A stretch of DNA of 47,550 bases from Gloeothece verrucosa PCC 7822 (GTDB taxonomy: Bacteria; Cyanobacteriota; Cyanobacteriia; Cyanobacteriales; Microcystaceae). The stretch covers positions 1-47,550 of the forward strand of contig NC_014503.1 of NCBI RefSeq assembly GCF_000147335.1, read 5' to 3'. Below the pieces are notes generated by a model. It was not told the DNA's origin. It ran no database searches and saw only the letters and a list, made by a program, of their open reading frames with translations. This document shows positions 34,201 to 41,283 of the stretch, piece after piece. Made by a program: the position numbers and the translations under genes. The first letter of the stretch is position 1, and the number at the start of each line of letters is the position of its first letter.

Positions 34201-34891
34201 TGCCCCTGTTGTATGTATGGGTAGTGTAAGAAAGATTCAGGGCAGGGGAAGAAGGGGAAGATTTGTCAATAAACATTTGTTCTAAAATCCAATCGGGGGC
34301 TAATGCTATCTCGATTTCATCGATGGCGCAGCCTTCAACCCAGTGATATTGTCCGGTAGTGGGATGAACAGATGGGGGTAAAACGGATTGTAAGTTACTA
34401 TATCGCAGTTCAATTTGTTCGGGTTTACCGTCATCGCCAACTACCCCGGTTTTAATTTTTTTGGTGCGGATGAGATTTTTCAATTTCTCTGGCACTAAAA
34501 ACAGGTATTGACATCTTCCAGGGCGCGTAGAAGTAAAGGCGACGGTAGGAGGTAAGGGGTTACTCCCAGAAAGTTCAAGCATTTTATTAGTAGCACTTGC
34601 CCCGTCAAGGTCAACGGCCATGAGGGTGTAAGTTTCGTGTTCACGGGTTAAGGACGTTCCTGTAATGACACCGAAGCCTTGAAGTTGTATTTTTTTAATC
34701 TCTCCTTTGATAGGAACTGCTACTCCCCCAGTAGTAATGGCTTCTATCAGTTGGGTGGCTGTATAGGGTCGATTTTGCCACCCATCACCGAGGGGTTGTT
34801 TGTTGTTGTTTAGAGGAACCAGAGCCAAATCTAACCCAGTGGATTGAATGCGTTGTAGTCCTAGAGTAAGTTTATTGTTTAAAGCGGTCAT
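31292..34891 (-). CDS. Plasmid replication protein: primase-polymerase / PriCT / DUF3987 helicase-like
   Basis: Protein of 1,199 aa. Residues 1-210 are a bifunctional primase-polymerase domain (AVDLDGASA with acidic catalytic residues, SVLPPSVHPTTGQYHW). Residues about 230-310 match the PriCT_2-like region (ISYLNALSPFRADDYDDWVAVGMALHS). Residues about 440-850 are a DUF3987-type ATPase with Walker A GESGTGKT near 498. The C-terminal third is Pro/Ser/Asn-rich, then globular. Proteins of this build initiate and prime replication of plasmids and phage-like elements, and this is the best replication initiator in the window. Iteron-like repeats lie 78-203 bases upstream of its start. Confidence 0.85.
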   Translation of the reverse strand: MTALNNKLTLGLQRIQSTGLDLALVPLNNNKQPLGDGWQNRPYTATQLIEAITTGGVAVPIKGEIKKIQLQGFGVITGTSLTREHETYTLMAVDLDGASATNKMLELSGSNPLPPTVAFTSTRPGRCQYLFLVPEKLKNLIRTKKIKTGVVGDDGKPEQIELRYSNLQSVLPPSVHPTTGQYHWVEGCAIDEIEIALAPDWILEQMFIDKSSPSSPALNLSYTTHTYNRGKQWSDIDFAISYLNALSPFRADDYDDWVAVGMALHSVDDSLLTEWDNWSRSSSKYKPGDCEKKWKSFSRGGGVQLGTLAHLAKLDGWTFPRKNTSLASPVKKPSSNQSIALTSTDNETTVTGDTLSKSDTPNPQLLSVADTVTAVTAILKLGLKDYEEQNELDLLQSYSTFSKAAYQQLVSAIRCSEDVTQPSDTDRLNQLVNWHNATLDLKKIIPPLAPVFIHDASVLNIDPISLWQYFLPTVLSLAGKRLDLDIESHRIPAIAWTCLVGESGTGKTRAEGVILAPLKQRQYQEKKRWKNALAEYKQILKNKKKEDPEPFPPTPERKYLFEVATIQSVMRRLAEQTENGSLWARDEIAGLFKSLGQFGGSKEENEGLECLLKMWDGSGSFVDRVDPETDSYAVEETRLSIAGGIQPGAFRQAFKDPDDSQGVQARFLYAIPQVCKPKRVKGYCQLSDILPPLYDWLENCPTGSVRLSRDADKYYTDLVEILGEKAETHQSPAIRAWLRKLSTQILRIALGIHLVDCYFDKTKNIWVLQLDTLERAVEAGRYYSQAMEVVQEKVGNSENMSSILLKIWDMSVNVPEGVTPRDIYRNIKAISKRAVECGRSVGAYTIELFSKLVEMGKGIIEKNGRIVRFKAIINPPQPPNNPNNPDSNPNNPNLPTAPIPPTPAIENMSSDREENSQSDDNNYSDGAVTEVTEPPTQSQQELEASPDSEVSPVTEPEYKSLTPSENIDWLIELLTDLESGVVPQERFQSIDELMTLYSEAENRFNSVWDLINQKCPDYWNRIYLAFDKLIEKFPQNGQSKTGNISLDAAEQQPFSQPNLASLQGLLLACKTLSDYNSLKKKHNPQLLEKAYMALPQKQQLIVDGLLATSFPEPVFKYKGEKTGNTDGFEIKPGMLVYLDSYSRQGAYSVKVWALNGVKEGQSQPVFVTRSSLEEVKKPSPTSESSLIDSIQLGFEERLP

Positions 34892-34969
34892 GCGGGAAAT
34901 CTCCTTTTAGTTGTTAAGGGAACTGGAGATTCCTTGGGGGATAGGAGGCTACTACTAAAAATCAATTAG

Positions 34970-35094
34970 CTGTCATAATTAAATAAATTAGATTGTTTTT
35001 TTGGGTGTTGTTCCCAACTAGGATGGGATGAACTGGAGTTGAATCTATCAGCTATGACAGAAAAAACAGGAGTTCAGCCTATAAACTATGACAG
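34970..35094. repeat. Iteron-like repeats, candidate replication origin
   Basis: Two direct repeats of 26 bp (35035-35060 and 35069-35094) begin GGAGTT and end CTATGACAG. They have about five mismatches and a 34-bp spacing. An inverted copy of the core (CTGTCATA) lies at 34970-34977. Position upstream of the replication-protein gene and AT-rich surroundings suggest an origin; two and a half copies are few, so confidence is limited. Confidence 0.45.
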
Positions 35095-35927
35095 TTTTAA
35101 ATGAATTTCAGTAATTGGCTAGATTGGTCTTTTCCAACCTTACCTTCTTTTCCTCCTCTCTCAAGCCCAACCCAAGGAACGCACCAGTTTTCTTTTTTTG
35201 AAAACGATTGAATAACGGTTCAAGTGGGGCGATCTCAGAGATCGTCGGTTTTGGGCTGCGCCTTTTAAAGAAAAATTTTGCACAAAAAATCTTGCTATCA
35301 CTGCGACAATGCGTTACCATAATAGCAATCGCAGCTAATAAAGCTTGACTATCGTGTAAAGCTTTAAAGGCTATGTGAGGTTAGTAATTTACATATTGCA
35401 CCTCCTTTTCTTTTCTTTCTTTATAGAGATAGAGTTAACGGAGAGGCCCCTAAATTAAAACGTCGTCATTTGGCTGCTAATCAAAAGGACGGCGTTGTTG
35501 CTTTTTTAGGGAAAGCTCTCAACTATTCGTCTCTAGCTTTTCGAGAGTTCGTTTTTCAGTTTACCCTGAAAATCGGATGAGGGAAATAGGCAACCCTTAA
35601 ATTAAACTTTTGTGATGAGTGATGACTTGTCCTTGACCCATACCCCCCTTATTTGTATTTTTGAAACAAATTGATAGGGAAGCGACTCTTAACATAAAGT
35701 AATGGTCTTGAAACTCGCCGTTGTGTGTCAGATCTGCAATAGCATTTTGCTCTTTTCTAATGGGATATTGCTTTCTAGTCTACAATATAAAATTATAATT
35801 TACTAAACAACTTTTACTTGTTACCCCACCGGCAATTGATTTGTTGTCGTGTATGCCCAGTAATATGTCAAACTGAGGATAGATTATTATGGCGTTTGTG
35901 TTTAAGATTAAGAAGCAGTAGATGTAA
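35095..35927. other. Long non-coding stretch between rep and the XRE gene
   Basis: About 830 bases without a convincing gene. A 70-codon minus-strand frame (35108-35320) has odd composition and no supporting features. A plus-strand open piece at about 35420-35579 (LYRDRVNGEAPKLKRRHLAA...) has no start and looks like a gene fragment that I cannot identify. AAGCTT-rich repeats near 35341-35375 and AT-rich tracts near 35790-35815 fit an origin or promoter region. No RNA gene recognised. Confidence 0.4.
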
Positions 35928-37589
35928 ATGGACTTTAAGAAAAGGGAAAAAGAAGTATTTCCTCAATTAGTTAAAGATATCCGAAAAAATCATAATTTAA
36001 GTCAACAGGAGTTAGCCCTACTCTTTTCGCCTCGTGTTAGCGCTCAAGCAATCGGGCAATGGGAGCGAGGAGAAGCCTTACCTGCGCGTAGGAATTGGCC
36101 GACTCTAGCTAAGTTAGCAGGGATGGACTTGGGACAGTTCTATGAATATGTAGGAGTAGGCCCAACTGTAGAATCAGATGTATTAAGCGATGTAATTCAT
36201 AAAATTTCAATTTTAGCCCCTGAGCAATTAGAGATAGTTAGTCGAGTTACGGCAGAACTGTGGACTTCATTTGGTTCTAAAAATGAATTAGTTAACAAAC
36301 AACATTTGGCCTTACTAAAAAAAGGAAAAAAAGCTTGGAATAAATGGAGAGAAAAAAACCCTGATATTCTACCTCAATTAGCTGGAATAGACCTTAATTC
36401 AGAAGAATGTGAAGATTTACAGGGATTTAATCTTGACGGAGCGAACTTGGCAGATATTAGTGGCTGTGTTATTTCTTTTGAAGGGGCTAGTTTAGTAGGA
36501 GCTAATTTAAAGGGGGCTAAGTTGACAGAAACCGACTTGAGTTATGCTAATCTCACGGAAGCGAACTTAGAAAATGTAGAGCTATCAGATATTAATTTAG
36601 ATTATAGCAATCTTAGGGAAGCTAATCTTCAGAATGCTTCCATAAGCAATTCGGGGTTGAGGGAAGTCAATTTAGAGCAATCTAATTTAAAGGGAGCGAA
36701 AATGACTGATGTTAACCTCAGTAGAGCTATCTTAAGAAAAGCGAATTTAAGCGAAGCTAAACTGCTCTATTGTGACCTTAGAGAAGTAAATTTTAACGAA
36801 GCTTGCCTAGATAATTCTATTCTGAAAAACTGTACTATTTATGGAATTTCTGTCTGGGGAACTCAGACTAATGCAATTGAAGTAGAGAATTTATATATAT
36901 CTTCTGAGGGGCGTTCAGGACTACCGGTTAATGATTTATTATTAGCTCCTACTTTTTATTTGTGTCGTCAATCAAGGGAAAAATCGAGCAAGTTAAAGGA
37001 AAAATTAATTCTTGAAGAGGAAGCCATTAAATTAGCTAATATTCTTCTCAACAAATACGGAGAATATTGCCCTACCAAGGACTATAGGCTTTATATTAAT
37101 TATGAAGAGGCTACTAATCCGCTCAAGGGAATCAAGTATCAGGTTTTGCAAACGGGAAAGACGACTTCGGTGGAAATATTTCCCGACTTTCAAGATTTAG
37201 AATCTATTAGGACGGGAAAAAGTCGTTCAGGAAAGATTCTTGTATTAGCCGATGGTCAAACCCAGAGCCTTATTATTTCTACTGATATTGAGAATCTAAA
37301 AAAATTAGTTGAATATGAATCAAAAAATCAGGAAGCTAGATTATCTATTGTCCTTCCAATTATTAAGCTAATGATTCGCTCTAAAAAATCTTTTGAATAT
37401 GCTGATGAACGATATAAAATAGAACTACATAAAGGAGAAGTTATTATTCTGACCAATTCGGAACATCCAGTAGAATTAATGAGAGCAAAAACTTGTAAGC
37501 CTAACTGGGAAATTGTTAATTCTAGTTTGAGTGAAAGTTTGGTCAATCACTTTCAAATGATTGAATCTAAACTACCCAGACCGAACTGA
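35928..37589 (+). CDS. XRE-type HTH and pentapeptide-repeat protein
   Basis: Protein of 553 aa. Residues 8-65 form a helix-turn-helix of the XRE/Cro type (LVKDIRKNHNLSQQELALLF, then SAQAIGQWERG). Residues about 160-300 contain some 25 pentapeptide repeats with A(D/N)LxX spacing (GANLKGAKLTETDLSYANL), forming a right-handed quadrilateral helix. The C-terminal 250 residues are a mixed domain that I do not recognise. The combination suggests a DNA-binding regulator with a protein-interaction rod; pentapeptide helices can also mimic DNA. It lies alone on the plus strand between the putative origin and the vWA gene, so it could control plasmid copy number or module 1 (inference). Confidence 0.8.
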   Translation: MDFKKREKEVFPQLVKDIRKNHNLSQQELALLFSPRVSAQAIGQWERGEALPARRNWPTLAKLAGMDLGQFYEYVGVGPTVESDVLSDVIHKISILAPEQLEIVSRVTAELWTSFGSKNELVNKQHLALLKKGKKAWNKWREKNPDILPQLAGIDLNSEECEDLQGFNLDGANLADISGCVISFEGASLVGANLKGAKLTETDLSYANLTEANLENVELSDINLDYSNLREANLQNASISNSGLREVNLEQSNLKGAKMTDVNLSRAILRKANLSEAKLLYCDLREVNFNEACLDNSILKNCTIYGISVWGTQTNAIEVENLYISSEGRSGLPVNDLLLAPTFYLCRQSREKSSKLKEKLILEEEAIKLANILLNKYGEYCPTKDYRLYINYEEATNPLKGIKYQVLQTGKTTSVEIFPDFQDLESIRTGKSRSGKILVLADGQTQSLIISTDIENLKKLVEYESKNQEARLSIVLPIIKLMIRSKKSFEYADERYKIELHKGEVIILTNSEHPVELMRAKTCKPNWEIVNSSLSESLVNHFQMIESKLPRPN

Positions 37590-37601
37590 CGTTACATTGT
37601 G

Positions 37602-37622
37602 GGCTTTCTACCCAACAGATAA
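37602..37622 (-). mobile_element. Relic of a tnpB/omega-RNA 3' end
   Basis: The minus strand reads TTATCTGTTGGGTAGAAAGC then C, matching 19 of 21 bases of the tnpB 3' end at 14520-14540 (including the codons for LSVG and the stop). It continues with CCACAATGTAACG instead of the full hairpin. No tnpB coding sequence adjoins it. It lies between the stops of the pentapeptide and vWA genes and probably marks a former IS1341-type insertion. Confidence 0.5.
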
Positions 37623-37626
37623 CCCT

Positions 37627-39030
37627 CTAGTTTTTCTGAATGGCGTAACAAAAGCGACTAATGGCGGGTTTTGTCTCTCCGTCTGTCATGCGAGTTTTTA
37701 GGTTTCTCATGAAGTTGAGAAGGTTGTAGGTTTTTGAGCCATCTTCACTGTTTGTTCGGCTTTCCCAGTCCCAGTCTTTCCACCAAGAAGCGTCTTGTAA
37801 GTTTTCAACCCTTAAATCTATTGTAAATAGATAAATACCGGGTTCAGAAAAGGATTCTGGTTGAATTGCGGTGGTAAATGTAAATTGGTTATCTGTGAGT
37901 TTTAAATCCTTGATTTCTAAAGCTTGTTTTAAGGAAGCGTTATTATTTTGCGGTAGAAATTTCTTCTCAAATGAGTTAGAAGCTTTGATGGTAGTTTCGG
38001 TTTTAATTTTTTCAGGCTCTGGAAGTAATGTGTAGTCGGTTGGAGAAAAAGGTAAAGTAAAAGGAATAGAAAGTTCTTTTTGGTCGATGCGTTTGGGGAT
38101 TTCTAAAAGAGTATAGGAAGACTGGCCACTGTTTGATTGGCTGCTTTCAAAGGCAACTCTGCCAATTTGAAGGGATTGGGGATTACTAATTTCGTTGGGG
38201 AGGGGTGTTGAGAGTTTGGGATAGCCGGATTCTTTGATAAAAGTGTTGGGGGAAAATATCACCAACTGGCTACTTTCGATGAGGTCTTTGGCTTGGTTTT
38301 TCATGGCTTCATAATAGTATACCAAGTCAGAGTAAGGAGCGATAAAAACGACATAAAACGGGCGATATTGGTCAATTTTTTCCCCCTTTGTGTTATAATA
38401 AAAATCTGAATAAACTCTAGGTTCTGTTGTATAAATTGTGCCATTGAATTCACTTTTTATCGCTAAAATTCCGACGGAATATTGGTTATGTTTGTCTTTG
38501 AAAAAGTTCTTTTCGATTGTGTCGACTAGGTTGTTGACATCTCCTCCATTTTGCTCTAAGTCGGTGACGAAAACTAAGAGTTTGTCGGTTTTTGCAGGGG
38601 GGGTAATGGCTTTATCGAGTTGACTCGATACTTTGGGAAAGGTGGGGTTAGTTCCCGTGTAAAAATCGGGGTTGAATGCGTTTCGATATTGCTGACGATT
38701 GAGTTGTTGGTTTTTGAGTCCTCCTGAGCGATAATAAGAGAGCGTTACTTGGTCTCTAGAACCTTGACCCAAAAAAATGCTATCTAATAGGTCTAGGGTT
38801 TGAATATAGCGACTGTTGGGATTATCGACATACCCTAGCATAGAACCACTGCCATCGACGTGAAGGGCAATCTCTAGGGGGCTTGAACTCGAAACAGAAG
38901 AAATATTTGTTTCTAGTTTACAGGGGAAGTCTTGCTCTGTGTAAACCGAGGGACTTTTGCACGAAACGAGCAAAAAAAAGGTAGCAAGGGCTACTAAATA
39001 GCGTTTGAGTTGAAATTGAGGTTGAATCAC
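37627..39030 (-). CDS. vWA-domain lipoprotein
   Basis: Protein of 467 aa. The N terminus has a lipoprotein signal (hydrophobic 11-22, lipobox LVSC with C24). The von Willebrand A domain follows: MIDAS D59-G-S61-G-S63 in ALHVDGSGSM, and FVTDLEQNGGDVN for the second metal loop. It is thus probably lipid-anchored outside the plasma membrane. The start is GTG. It is transcribed divergently from the tubulin/Hsp70-like genes across a 217-base gap. A vWA protein was reported as a genomic partner of one bacterial FtsZ/tubulin-like family (Makarova and Koonin), which supports membership of the same system. The C-terminal 250 residues are probably beta-rich and not recognised. Confidence 0.85.
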   Translation of the reverse strand: MIQPQFQLKRYLVALATFFLLVSCKSPSVYTEQDFPCKLETNISSVSSSSPLEIALHVDGSGSMLGYVDNPNSRYIQTLDLLDSIFLGQGSRDQVTLSYYRSGGLKNQQLNRQQYRNAFNPDFYTGTNPTFPKVSSQLDKAITPPAKTDKLLVFVTDLEQNGGDVNNLVDTIEKNFFKDKHNQYSVGILAIKSEFNGTIYTTEPRVYSDFYYNTKGEKIDQYRPFYVVFIAPYSDLVYYYEAMKNQAKDLIESSQLVIFSPNTFIKESGYPKLSTPLPNEISNPQSLQIGRVAFESSQSNSGQSSYTLLEIPKRIDQKELSIPFTLPFSPTDYTLLPEPEKIKTETTIKASNSFEKKFLPQNNNASLKQALEIKDLKLTDNQFTFTTAIQPESFSEPGIYLFTIDLRVENLQDASWWKDWDWESRTNSEDGSKTYNLLNFMRNLKTRMTDGETKPAISRFCYAIQKN

Positions 39031-39078
39031 CTTGTGACAAAAGTTTACGATATGTAAGCAGCCAACAGTAAGTGTTGC

Positions 39079-39084
39079 TATACT
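39079..39084 (+). promoter_or_regulatory. Possible extended -10 promoter of the tubulin/Hsp70-like operon
   Basis: TGCTATACT (TGn plus TATACT at 39079-39084) is an extended -10 element in the divergent gap, 164 bases before the first gene. No good -35 is visible. A second AT-rich box TATTAT lies near 39101. Tentative. Confidence 0.3.
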
Positions 39085-39247
39085 AGGGACGAATTAAGCG
39101 TATTATAGAGGAGTTAATTTTAATTTTAGACCATACCAGTGTTTTTTGACGATTGAGTCATTTTAGATCCATTCCCTAACCAAAGAGTAAATATTGTTTA
39201 GTTAAAAAAAGTAATCCTTGTGTAGACGCTTGTGAGCGGAGAAAGCG

Positions 39248-39721
39248 GTGATGAAACCTGGAGAGATTATTCGCATTATTGTGCTGACTGTCCTGGGATG
39301 GGTCTTGATGTTCTATGGACAGCCTCTGATCTATCAAAGTCGGCTCATTCGGGTAGCGGATGTGCCCCTGACGACATGGCTGAGTGATTATTATACGGTC
39401 GGGGCTTGGGTTGTTTTTTTGGCTTCTGTGGGGGCAACTTTAGTCTGGACTTTTATGACGACGCGGGCCAAAGCATCGGGCGCTCTTGATGTGTTTCGCT
39501 GGCAGGTGGTTTGGTGGCTGCTGGGACTGTTGCCCATTTTAGGAATTTGTATTGCTCTTTATTTTTTCAATGAAAGTGATGACGCGCTTCTATCTTTAGC
39601 AGGATTTTTTATTTTTAATGGTTTGTTTTGGCTCTATTGGTTGCCAACGGTGACCAGTTCACCGGGGTTGTTTCGGAATATTCCGCCGGGTTCTCCTTTA
39701 ATACGTCGTTTAATTGGCTAG
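39248..39721 (+). CDS. Four-helix membrane protein
   Basis: Protein of 157 aa with four predicted membrane helices (about 8-26, 47-69, 85-106, 111-132) and an Arg-rich C-terminal end, probably cytoplasmic. It is not recognised at family level. It is the first gene of the run, and the next frame begins at its stop. The likely role is membrane anchoring or placing the tubulin-like GTPase at the membrane; this is inferred from position only. Confidence 0.75.
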   Translation: MMKPGEIIRIIVLTVLGWVLMFYGQPLIYQSRLIRVADVPLTTWLSDYYTVGAWVVFLASVGATLVWTFMTTRAKASGALDVFRWQVVWWLLGLLPILGICIALYFFNESDDALLSLAGFFIFNGLFWLYWLPTVTSSPGLFRNIPPGSPLIRRLIG

Positions 39722-39731
39722 GATGAGGGTT

Positions 39732-41267
39732 ATGGCACAGGATACTCTTTATGTAATTGGTATTGGCGGAACAGGGGCGAAATGTTTAGAGGCCATTCTG
39801 CAAATGGCGGGGGTTGGCTTGTTCACAGAAGACCAAATTAAGATGTTGTTTGTGGATGCGGATGAGACTAATGGAAATTTGGAACGGGCCAGAGGGAGTC
39901 TAAAAATCTATCGACGCGGCTATGATTTGCTCAAGAGTGAACAACGGGCTTGTCAATGGATGCAAACGGAGTTATATTCTTATACTCCTGATTTGTGGTC
40001 GCCTTTTGGAAACACTAAAATCAATAAGGACTTAGAGTCTTTTTTTGGTTATAACAATTTGATTCAGAATGATCCGGAGTTGGGAAATTTGTTTGATGTT
40101 CTCTATACAGAAGATGAACGGAAGGCGAATTTAGATGTAGGATTTCGGGGCAGGCCGTCAATCGGTGCGGCAATCATGAGTCGTTTGGATTTAAATAATT
40201 TGGATGAGCAACCTTGGTCAAGTTTAATCGCCCAAATTAAAGGGGATACCGGAGGGAGTAAAAAGCCGAAAGTATTTTTGTGTGGCTCTATTTTTGGAGG
40301 AACCGGAGCGGCAGGACTGCCGACTTTGGGGCGATTAATTGATAATAAGTTAAATGAAGAAAATATTCGAGGGAGTGTCAAGATCGCTTGTTTGTTTGTC
40401 TTGCCTTATTTCCAATTTCAGCCGACGGGAAAGGTGGCAAATCAAGAGGTTTATGCTAGTTGTGACCAGTTTTTGCTGAATACGGAGGCAGCGCTTCGTT
40501 ATTATCGGGACCAGAATCAGTATTTTGATAAGGTTTATCTGTTGGGGAATCAAAATTTTTCTGAATATAAGTTTAGTATTGGCAAGAATACCCAACGCAA
40601 TGAACCCCATTTTATTGAACTTTATGCGGCTTTGGCGGCGCGACATTTTTTACTTTATGCTCAAAAAGAGCAAGGAAAGGTAGTGTTAGCGAGTCGTCAA
40701 GATGGGCAAAAGCTGAGTTGGGGGGATTTGCCGGAGATGGCAGAGGTTCAAGCAAACTTGGTCACTGGGGTGCGGTTTGCTTATGTGTGGTTGTCGAATA
40801 TTTTGCCGGAGTTGATGATGGCGCAAAAAGTGGGTGTGGCGGCTTTTCGTCGCGGGGCCCCTTGGTTTGAGCAGTTTTTCAATCCTGAACATGGGGCGTT
40901 GGGTAAGCTGCTTGATAAGAAAGGGCAAGAGTTACCCAGTTTAAATGATGCTTCTGAACAGCAAGCGATTGAAATAGTGACGGCTTGGTGTGAAGATTAT
41001 TTACGTTGGGTTAGGGAAATCCATGAATGTGCTTTAGGAGAAATTGAACTATTTCGCACTGGCCCGTTTAAGAATTTTGATGGACAAATAGGGGGGCAAT
41101 ATTTGAGAGATTTGGTTTTAGGAGATAGTCGAGAGGAAGGACGTAAACAACAAGATGAGATTCAAAAAATTAAGGAAAAATTGAATCCAAAGGCTCTTGA
41201 GTTAGCTGCCCCAAATACGGGAACAGTGGGGTTAGCTAAGGCTTTATATGTGCTTTGTCAATGGTAA
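39732..41267 (+). CDS. Tubulin/FtsZ-like GTPase (Tubulin_2 type)
   Basis: Protein of 511 aa. The N-terminal Rossmann loop is VIGIGGTGAKCLEAI (8-22). The tubulin signature is GSIFGGTGAAGLPTLG (about 185-200), and an N-terminal acidic strand LFVDADETN follows the first helices. It is longer than FtsZ and not of the plasmid-partition TubZ or TubC type; the best match I can name is the Pfam tubulin-like family PF13809. It probably binds GTP and may polymerise. I chose ATG 39732, preceded by GATGAGGG; ATG 39723 and TTG 39714 are in-frame alternatives. Sixteen bases separate it from the Hsp70-like gene, so the products are probably made together. ParA/ParB already cover segregation, so a separate membrane or cell-envelope function is likely. 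Confidence 0.88.
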   Translation: MAQDTLYVIGIGGTGAKCLEAILQMAGVGLFTEDQIKMLFVDADETNGNLERARGSLKIYRRGYDLLKSEQRACQWMQTELYSYTPDLWSPFGNTKINKDLESFFGYNNLIQNDPELGNLFDVLYTEDERKANLDVGFRGRPSIGAAIMSRLDLNNLDEQPWSSLIAQIKGDTGGSKKPKVFLCGSIFGGTGAAGLPTLGRLIDNKLNEENIRGSVKIACLFVLPYFQFQPTGKVANQEVYASCDQFLLNTEAALRYYRDQNQYFDKVYLLGNQNFSEYKFSIGKNTQRNEPHFIELYAALAARHFLLYAQKEQGKVVLASRQDGQKLSWGDLPEMAEVQANLVTGVRFAYVWLSNILPELMMAQKVGVAAFRRGAPWFEQFFNPEHGALGKLLDKKGQELPSLNDASEQQAIEIVTAWCEDYLRWVREIHECALGEIELFRTGPFKNFDGQIGGQYLRDLVLGDSREEGRKQQDEIQKIKEKLNPKALELAAPNTGTVGLAKALYVLCQW

Positions 41268-41283
41268 GAGAAAGGGAGGAAAA

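Noticed and set aside
35108..35320. 70-codon minus-strand frame
   Set aside because: Basic, irregular composition without motifs, lying directly beside the iteron-like repeats; probably chance.
39732..41267. TubZ-type plasmid segregation protein
   Set aside because: Length and motifs fit the tubulin-like PF13809 type better, no TubR-like gene adjoins it, and ParA-ParB already serve partition.
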